Part shown: one piece after another, positions 8,558-13,338 of the stretch
Layout: the number at the start of each line of letters is the position of its first letter
How positions within the stretch are numbered: the stretch's first letter is position 1
Assembly (NCBI GenBank): GCA_902459845.2
Contig: CABPSV020000563.1
Span: 1 to 13,338, forward strand
Source: Hepatocystis sp. ex Piliocolobus tephrosceles
Taxonomy: Eukaryota; Apicomplexa; Aconoidasida; Haemosporida; Plasmodiidae
Direction: 5' to 3'
Length of the DNA stretch: 13,338 nt
The notes under the pieces: model-generated
Told to the model about the DNA's origin: nothing
Database searches by the model: none
Seen by the model: only the letters and a program-made list of their open reading frames with translations
Made by a program: the position numbers and the translations under genes

Positions 8558-10321
8558 TTAACATCGTTGTTGATAAATAATATTTTTTAAATAATTAATT
8601 TGTTGCTGGTTATAATATGACCAACATACTATCCATCTTGTTATTCTACCTGTATAAGATTCAAACACTCTATATTGTGATATATAGACTTCAAAAGGAA
8701 TAGTTTTTGTATTATTATTAAAGGAATAAAAGTCTTTATTAACATGTAAATCGTTTTTTAACATGTTATTAAGGAACTCCACTTGTTTGTTTTTATGCGT
8801 AGTATATAGTCTCATTGAATTGATTATTTTATTTTTTATTAATTTCACATGTTTGTATTTAGATACTAATGTAGTAAACCATATTACATTGTAAAAACAT
8901 TTACTACTTTTGTTAATCATGTTTATTATGAAACTATATTCTCCACCCTCACAACCATTAGTATTATTATAACTTATTGTTTTATGTTTACTTTTTTGCG
9001 TTAAATCTTTTTCTTTTGTATTATATTTTGAAAAATTGTCCTCTTCTTTAGTAAGATGTTTCATTTTGTCGTTGAACGATTTGTTGTTGTCCAATTTTAC
9101 TTTGTCCAATATTTCTTTGTCCATTTGTCCCTCATTCGATTTGTCGTCGAGCTCATTCGCAAAAACAACCTCACTTAGGTTAGCGCTCAAATCCCTAAAC
9201 GGATTTTTATTTACCTGCTCTAATAAGCTATGGTAAGGAGGATTACATATCGAAAAGAAAAATAAATCATTAGTTTGTATGATATTAGTAAATATTTCAT
9301 TTTTATTTTTTTGATATTTTAATAAAATATCATTTTCTTTATTGTTTAATAAAATATTAATATAGCAATACTTTAAAGAATTTAAATTTACATCTACTCC
9401 TACGAATGACCATTTATAAACATTATTACCTAACAATGGGTATATACAATTAGCCCCAACCCCAATATCTAATACTTTTATATGTTTACCACATAACACG
9501 ATATCATTAGATATGTTTGTACTTGCGTCCGTACTTATTTTTGTGTTTGTTTCTATACTTTCGTTTGTTCGCATGTTCGTATTTACATGGTTTACATAAT
9601 TGTCATTATTTTTTATATTGGTGAAATATTCATATTGCACCACTTGTGACATTTCGACGAGAGCTAGATCTGATATAATATGTATATAATTAACTCTCCC
9701 AGGTACACATGGACATAAAAACTTATCATTGTTTATTTCGTTGTTTTCATCATTATGGGGATTGGGCATGTCATCATGTGCGTCACTTATATAGGAGTGA
9801 TTTATAGTACAATTAACATCTGTATTTACCAAGTTCGGTATCCTACGTGTATGTTCATTATATGCATTTATAAGGTCATGTTTAAATTTAGTTACGTTTT
9901 CAAATTTTATAAAACCGGAATTAGATTTTTCCAAATTTTCATGTGATAATAAACAAATTGTATCAAAAAAAAGACTCATATTTTTGTCATATATATAAGA
10001 GGGTAAATAGAAATTGATATCATAGTATTCTTTTAATATAGCTTTACTCAACAAATATGTAGCTATTGATTTTTCGAAATTATAAAAAAAATTTCCATTT
10101 TTTTTTTTCTTCATATATGCATTTAAATAAGTATATTTTTTACTTAATTCTATAAAATCTATAAAGTGGTATTTATGTATATTTCGATCATGCATTAGTC
10201 TAACAGTGCCTATACGATTGTCATTGTTTTTTTTATTTTTAAAATGTGTGTTGTTGTTACATGACCCTACTCTAAACTTTTGGATAGTTTTTAGTGTTTT
10301 ATTTTGCGGCATTATAAGCAA
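8558..10321 (-). CDS. METTL16: METTL16/RlmF-family RNA N6-adenine methyltransferase
   Basis: This 587-residue protein is a class I SAM-dependent methyltransferase of the METTL16/RlmF family, which N6-methylates adenosine in structured RNA (U6 snRNA and MAT2A hairpins for METTL16). Motifs run in family order. MHDRNIHKY at 43-51 is the N-terminal RNA-binding segment. PGRVNYIHII follows. VLDIGVGANCIYPLLG from 283 is the SAM-binding loop, and VGVDVN comes next. ICNPPY (N360-Y363) is the catalytic motif; METTL16 has NPPF. EGGEYSFI and YTGRITRWIVCWSYY complete the core. Two low-complexity insertions interrupt it: a Thr/Asn-rich one before the SAM loop and a Lys/Glu/Asp-rich stretch of about 80 residues between NPPY and EGGE. 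The protein ends just after the core, so the vertebrate C-terminal VCR domains are absent. M4 is an alternative start. Nuclear U6 modification is the likely role. Confidence 0.93.
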   Translation of the reverse strand: MLIMPQNKTLKTIQKFRVGSCNNNTHFKNKKNNDNRIGTVRLMHDRNIHKYHFIDFIELSKKYTYLNAYMKKKKNGNFFYNFEKSIATYLLSKAILKEYYDINFYLPSYIYDKNMSLFFDTICLLSHENLEKSNSGFIKFENVTKFKHDLINAYNEHTRRIPNLVNTDVNCTINHSYISDAHDDMPNPHNDENNEINNDKFLCPCVPGRVNYIHIISDLALVEMSQVVQYEYFTNIKNNDNYVNHVNTNMRTNESIETNTKISTDASTNISNDIVLCGKHIKVLDIGVGANCIYPLLGNNVYKWSFVGVDVNLNSLKYCYINILLNNKENDILLKYQKNKNEIFTNIIQTNDLFFFSICNPPYHSLLEQVNKNPFRDLSANLSEVVFANELDDKSNEGQMDKEILDKVKLDNNKSFNDKMKHLTKEEDNFSKYNTKEKDLTQKSKHKTISYNNTNGCEGGEYSFIINMINKSSKCFYNVIWFTTLVSKYKHVKLIKNKIINSMRLYTTHKNKQVEFLNNMLKNDLHVNKDFYSFNNNTKTIPFEVYISQYRVFESYTGRITRWIVCWSYYNQQQINYLKNIIYQQRC

Positions 10322-10465
10322 ACAAAAAAAAAAAGAGAAAATAACTAATATACTACTGTCATTAATTTAATAACATTGTTAAATGTGTTTGACAAGGAAG
10401 TTATTGCATTGGTATATATATATAGATATATAAATATATATACATACATATGTATAATACATATG

Positions 10466-10500
10466 TTTATTTATTTATTTATTTATTTATTTGTTTATTT
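10466..10500. repeat. ATTT tetranucleotide microsatellite
   Basis: About eight ATTT units with one G interruption, roughly 150 bases upstream of the METTL16 start codon. Confidence 0.85.
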
Positions 10501-10698
10501 TTTAACAGAGGCTGTAAACAAAACATAACTCGTAAAAAAATTGAAAAACTAAACAAATATGTACATACGTACATAAATACATACATGTATGTATAATAAC
10601 AATGAAGAGCATTTTTTTAAAAGATATCCAGATTTTGTATTACAAAAAAGTAATGAAAAACTGTAAGGAGGTAAAACATGTCCTTCTTTAATTAAAAA

Positions 10699-10945
10699 AT
10701 GAAATAAAATAAATCAACTTAAAAAAAAAAAAACAGAATGAAATAAAATAAATCAACTTAAAAAAAAACAGAATGGAATAAAATAACACGATTTAAAAAG
10801 AACATAATGGAATAAAATAAAACAACTTAAAAATAATAGAATGGAATAAAATAAAAGGACTTAAAAAAAAAAACTTAGTGGGTAACATAAAACGACTTAA
10901 AAAAAAAATTAGTGAATAAAGTAAAAAGATTTAAAAAAAAAAAAA
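10699..10945. repeat. Imperfect 34-39 bp minisatellite, seven units
   Basis: Units begin with ATGGAATAAAATAA or a relative, then xxACTT and an A run. They start at 10699, 10738, 10773, 10807, 10841, 10877 and 10911. The first two are nearly identical; the later ones decay to AGTGxxTAA and end in a long A run. Spacing varies mainly with A-run length. The array lies between Obg and METTL16 with no conserved reading frame. Confidence 0.88.
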
Positions 10946-11068
10946 AAAAAAAAATTCAAACAAACTTGAACAAAACTGTGTTAATAAAAACTTAACCTAT
11001 TGTTACTTTATAAAAAAAGCAAATTACCAGCACAAGTATATACCAACATAAGTACTCTAGTTACATGC

Positions 11069-12817
11069 TCAGTACTCTGGAGAAAAATCATACGAATAAT
11101 TACTAATAATAATTTTATCTCCTTCTCTTGCTCCAACATTTTTTAATTTTAAGTTTACTTTCAACTCATCTAAAATATCGTTAAATACTTTAGCACTGTC
11201 ACTTTTTGAAAAATTAAAAATGTTAGCTTGATTTTCAATATATTTACCTTTAATTATATATATATGTTCATCATATTTATAAATTTTGTAACAAAGTGGG
11301 GGGTAATAATCACTATTTTCTGCCTTTTCAATATCTAATGGCACAGGTAATGTGTGTATAAATTCGTTTATAACATTGTTACGCTCACTGTTATTGTAAT
11401 TTATATTGTCATTATTGCTGTTTACCTTTAAAACAATTTCGTTTATTGTTTCTTCCACATGATCTCCTGTTAATGCAGATATGCAAAATATATTATCAAC
11501 TTCTAAAGACTTTTTTAAAAAGTTAACTAATTCATTTATATTTTGTTTTTTATCTTTATCTTTTATATATATGTCTAATTTGTTCAGTAAAATAAATTCT
11601 TTTTTTTTTTTTAAAATTTGATCATAGCAAATCAGGACATTCTTTATATTATGATAACTTTCAACAATAGTATCCCTATTGCTATTAATATCAAATACAT
11701 AAATTAGCACATTACTATATTTTAAGTGTTCTAAATATTTATACGATATGTTTGACGTTTTTTTGTCTAAGTCTTTTATTATTCCTGGAAAGTCCATAAC
11801 GGTGTAGTTAGCTCGGGTTAGCTCGGAGTTTGTTACTGTGTTCGCTACGTCATCCACTACGTCATCCGCTACGTCACCCATTACGTTATGTTCTCCATCA
11901 TTTTTTTCAGTACTCACTACACCAATCGCTGCGCTATCCTCACTACACAACCTAGTACCATGTTCATACTTAAATACGCCCAAGTTCGGAAATTTAGATG
12001 TATAACTATAATTAGCAATTTTAATATTTGCATTGGTAATTTTATTTAGAAGAGTACTTTTTCCAACATTAGGGTAACCAATAATACCAAAATCTGTAAA
12101 AAATATTTTTTTTAATAAAATTTTTTTCTCTTTTGTTTTTTCTCCATATTGACAAACAAATGGTATTTTCAATTTTTTCGTTCGATATGAATAATTTCCT
12201 TTTCCACCTTTACCACCCTTCGATACTAAAACTTTTTGATTATTTGCATGAATAAAATTAATAAACTCATTTTGTTCATTATATATAATTGTATTCATAG
12301 GTACATTTATATACTCATTTTTTCCATTTTCACCAACTTGATTGTTATTATACCCTTTCCCACCATTCCCAGCATAGTAAGAAGCTTTTAATTTTAAGTT
12401 ATAAAAGTTATCAATTGTTTTATCTCCAATTAAATAAATATCACCTCCGTTTCCTCCTCTACCACCCGATGCATATTTTTTATTTTTTTTTTGAGAATAT
12501 GTAGTGAAGCAACAAATACCATCACCGCCATTCCCACCTTTAACGGTAATTATACATCTATCATAAAAATTATTTTTTTTTATAGTTTTTTTTATACAGT
12601 ACGAGCAAATATTTCTCTTTTTAATAGATCCTCTTTTGTTATAGTTATATGATATAAACATGCTTTGGGTATGTAAACCTATCGAAATAGTATTCTTTTT
12701 TTTGGTAATACTAATTGATATATTGCATGTTAGTAGTAGGAACAACATAGGTAGTAAGAGCATATTTATATAAATGCGTATATATATATATATATCTATA
12801 TCTATGGTATCTTGCAT
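11069..12817 (-). CDS. OBG: Obg-family GTPase with organellar (likely apicoplast) leader
   Basis: A full-length Obg/CgtA GTPase, a large-ribosomal-subunit assembly factor. The Gly-rich Obg fold starts at F84 (VKGGNGGDG at 92-100, then SGGRGGNGGD, AGNGGKG and SKGGKGGKG). The G domain has G1 GYPNVGKST (247-255), switch I with FPNLGVF, G3 DFPG (342-345), G4 NKLD (412-415) and G5 SAL (447-449). The C-terminal OCT domain is present (IIKGKYIEN to AREGDKIII). An acidic insertion of about 50 residues lies between switch I and G3, partly from short DNA repeats. Residues 1-18 (IYIYIRIYI type) come from a TA microsatellite, so M19 at 12763 is a likelier start; it opens a hydrophobic signal (20-36) followed by a basic transit-like stretch to residue 83. 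That bipartite leader suggests the apicoplast, with the mitochondrion as the alternative. Confidence 0.96.
   Translation of the reverse strand: MQDTIDIDIYIYIRIYINMLLLPMLFLLLTCNISISITKKKNTISIGLHTQSMFISYNYNKRGSIKKRNICSYCIKKTIKKNNFYDRCIITVKGGNGGDGICCFTTYSQKKNKKYASGGRGGNGGDIYLIGDKTIDNFYNLKLKASYYAGNGGKGYNNNQVGENGKNEYINVPMNTIIYNEQNEFINFIHANNQKVLVSKGGKGGKGNYSYRTKKLKIPFVCQYGEKTKEKKILLKKIFFTDFGIIGYPNVGKSTLLNKITNANIKIANYSYTSKFPNLGVFKYEHGTRLCSEDSAAIGVVSTEKNDGEHNVMGDVADDVVDDVANTVTNSELTRANYTVMDFPGIIKDLDKKTSNISYKYLEHLKYSNVLIYVFDINSNRDTIVESYHNIKNVLICYDQILKKKKEFILLNKLDIYIKDKDKKQNINELVNFLKKSLEVDNIFCISALTGDHVEETINEIVLKVNSNNDNINYNNSERNNVINEFIHTLPVPLDIEKAENSDYYPPLCYKIYKYDEHIYIIKGKYIENQANIFNFSKSDSAKVFNDILDELKVNLKLKNVGAREGDKIIISNYSYDFSPEY
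11812..11887 (-). repeat. Short DNA repeats coding the Obg G-domain insertion
   Basis: On the plus strand GTTAGCTCGG occurs twice in tandem, and a TACGTCATCC-type 12-base word occurs three to four times with single changes. On the minus strand they code the acidic GDVADDVVDDVANTV part of the insertion between switch I and G3 of Obg. Base composition here is visibly richer in G+C than in the surrounding G domain. Confidence 0.75.
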
Positions 12818-13338
12818 TAGGGTTCGAAACTGTTAATACATTTATGCACGCACATGTACGTACTCATATGTACATATACATGCATTCACTGTAAAAAAAG
12901 TGTTTATGTTTCTTACTCAAACCATTTTATATGTCATTTAAAGTCCCTTTTTTAAAATGAAAAAAATATTACAAAACAAAAATAAATAAATAACACTCAT
13001 TAAAGCCTATTTTGTGAGACTCCTATTTATTTTTTTTTTTAAGTTCCATGTAATTCTGTCATTGTACATAACTCAAATAATAAATATAAGTATGAAAGGT
13101 GAAAGGTGAAAGGTGAAAGGTGAAAGGTGAAAGGTGAAAGGTGAAAGGTGAAAGGTGAAAGGTGAAAGGTGAAAGGTGAAAGGTGAAAGGTGAAAGGTGA
13201 AAGGTGAAAGGTGAAAGGTGAAAGGTGAAAGGTGAAAGGTGAAAGGTGAAAGGTGAAAGGTGAAAGGTGAAAGGTGAAAGGTGAAAGGTGAAAGGTGAAA
13301 GGTGAAAGGTGAAAGGTGAAAGGTGAAAGATGAAAGGT
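12818..13338. promoter_or_regulatory. Region upstream of Obg, ending in a heptamer array
   Basis: Just upstream of Obg lies a stretch of ACGTAC/ACATGTAC-type words (about 12835-12885), then an A+T-rich stretch to about 13090, and then the heptamer array to the edge. The first part is presumably the Obg promoter and 5' UTR. No complete gene is visible. Confidence 0.6.
13094..13338. repeat. GAAAGGT heptamer array, 35 units, open at the window edge
   Basis: Exactly 35 head-to-tail heptamers fill 245 bases. All are GAAAGGT except unit 34 (13325-13331), which is GAAAGAT. The minus strand (ACCTTTC)n has no stop in any frame and would code the same heptapeptide cycle, TFHLSPF, in all three. The plus strand has a stop every 21 bases in every frame. 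The true length is unknown because the array continues past the edge. Confidence 0.95.

Larger units (their letters stand above)
10322..11068. promoter_or_regulatory. Intergenic region upstream of METTL16 and downstream of Obg
   Basis: Both flanking genes are on the minus strand. The left part should contain the METTL16 promoter and 5' UTR, the right part the Obg 3' UTR. It holds TATATA/ACATAC microsatellites with palindromic ACATATGT-type words (about 10410-10465 and 10555-10595), an ATTT repeat (about 10466-10500), and a seven-unit imperfect minisatellite (10699-10945). I saw no gene. Confidence 0.65.

Noticed and set aside
10699..10945. CRISPR array or bacterial repeat
   Set aside because: The units are adjacent with no unique spacers and lie in a eukaryotic intergenic region.
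13094..13338. Telomeric repeat
   Set aside because: The unit length of seven matches malaria-parasite telomeres, but GAAAGGT is not the GGGTT(T/C)A unit, and the adjacent genes look like chromosome-internal housekeeping genes.

Overview
The window is a strongly A+T-rich piece of protozoan nuclear chromosome, almost certainly from a malaria parasite (Plasmodium). The evidence is the style of the sequence together with the gene content. Intergenic DNA is nearly pure A+T, with long poly(A)/poly(T) and TA runs. The proteins are rich in Asn, Lys and Ile and carry low-complexity insertions inside conserved domains, and two of them carry apicoplast-type leaders. The species cannot be fixed by eye.

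There are five protein genes in the order MCMBP (-), S1/P1 nuclease (-), an unrecognised leader-bearing protein with a possible RimP-like C-terminus (+), METTL16-type RNA m6A methyltransferase (-), and Obg GTPase (-). (1) 1-2649, minus: a homologue of the MCM-binding protein MCMBP. It is cut by the left window edge, carries two in-frame peptide-repeat arrays (13 pentapeptides and 13 hexapeptides), and has a frame break near its 5' end. (2) 4512-5480, minus: a secreted zinc-dependent S1/P1 nuclease with all nine zinc ligands. (3) 6749-8311, plus: a conserved-looking protein with a bipartite targeting leader; its last 80 residues have the pattern of the RimP N-terminal domain. (4) 8558-10321, minus: a METTL16/RlmF-family methyltransferase with the catalytic NPPY motif. 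(5) 11069-12817, minus: a complete three-domain Obg GTPase with a leader.

The gaps (2650-4511, 5481-6748, 10322-11068 and 12818-13338) hold homopolymer tracts, micro- and minisatellites and presumed promoters/UTRs. I found no tRNA, rRNA or mobile element. The right edge is a 35-copy GAAAGGT heptamer array that runs out of the window.

These are ordinary eukaryotic neighbours, not an operon. One functional theme can be inferred: genes 3 and 5 both look targeted to an organelle, and both would act in ribosome maturation if the RimP resemblance is real. MCMBP serves DNA replication and METTL16 serves RNA modification in the nucleus. I did not find evidence of an undescribed multi-gene system. 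The most interesting points are the RimP-like protein, the MCMBP frame break and repeats, and the heptamer array whose minus strand is open in all frames.
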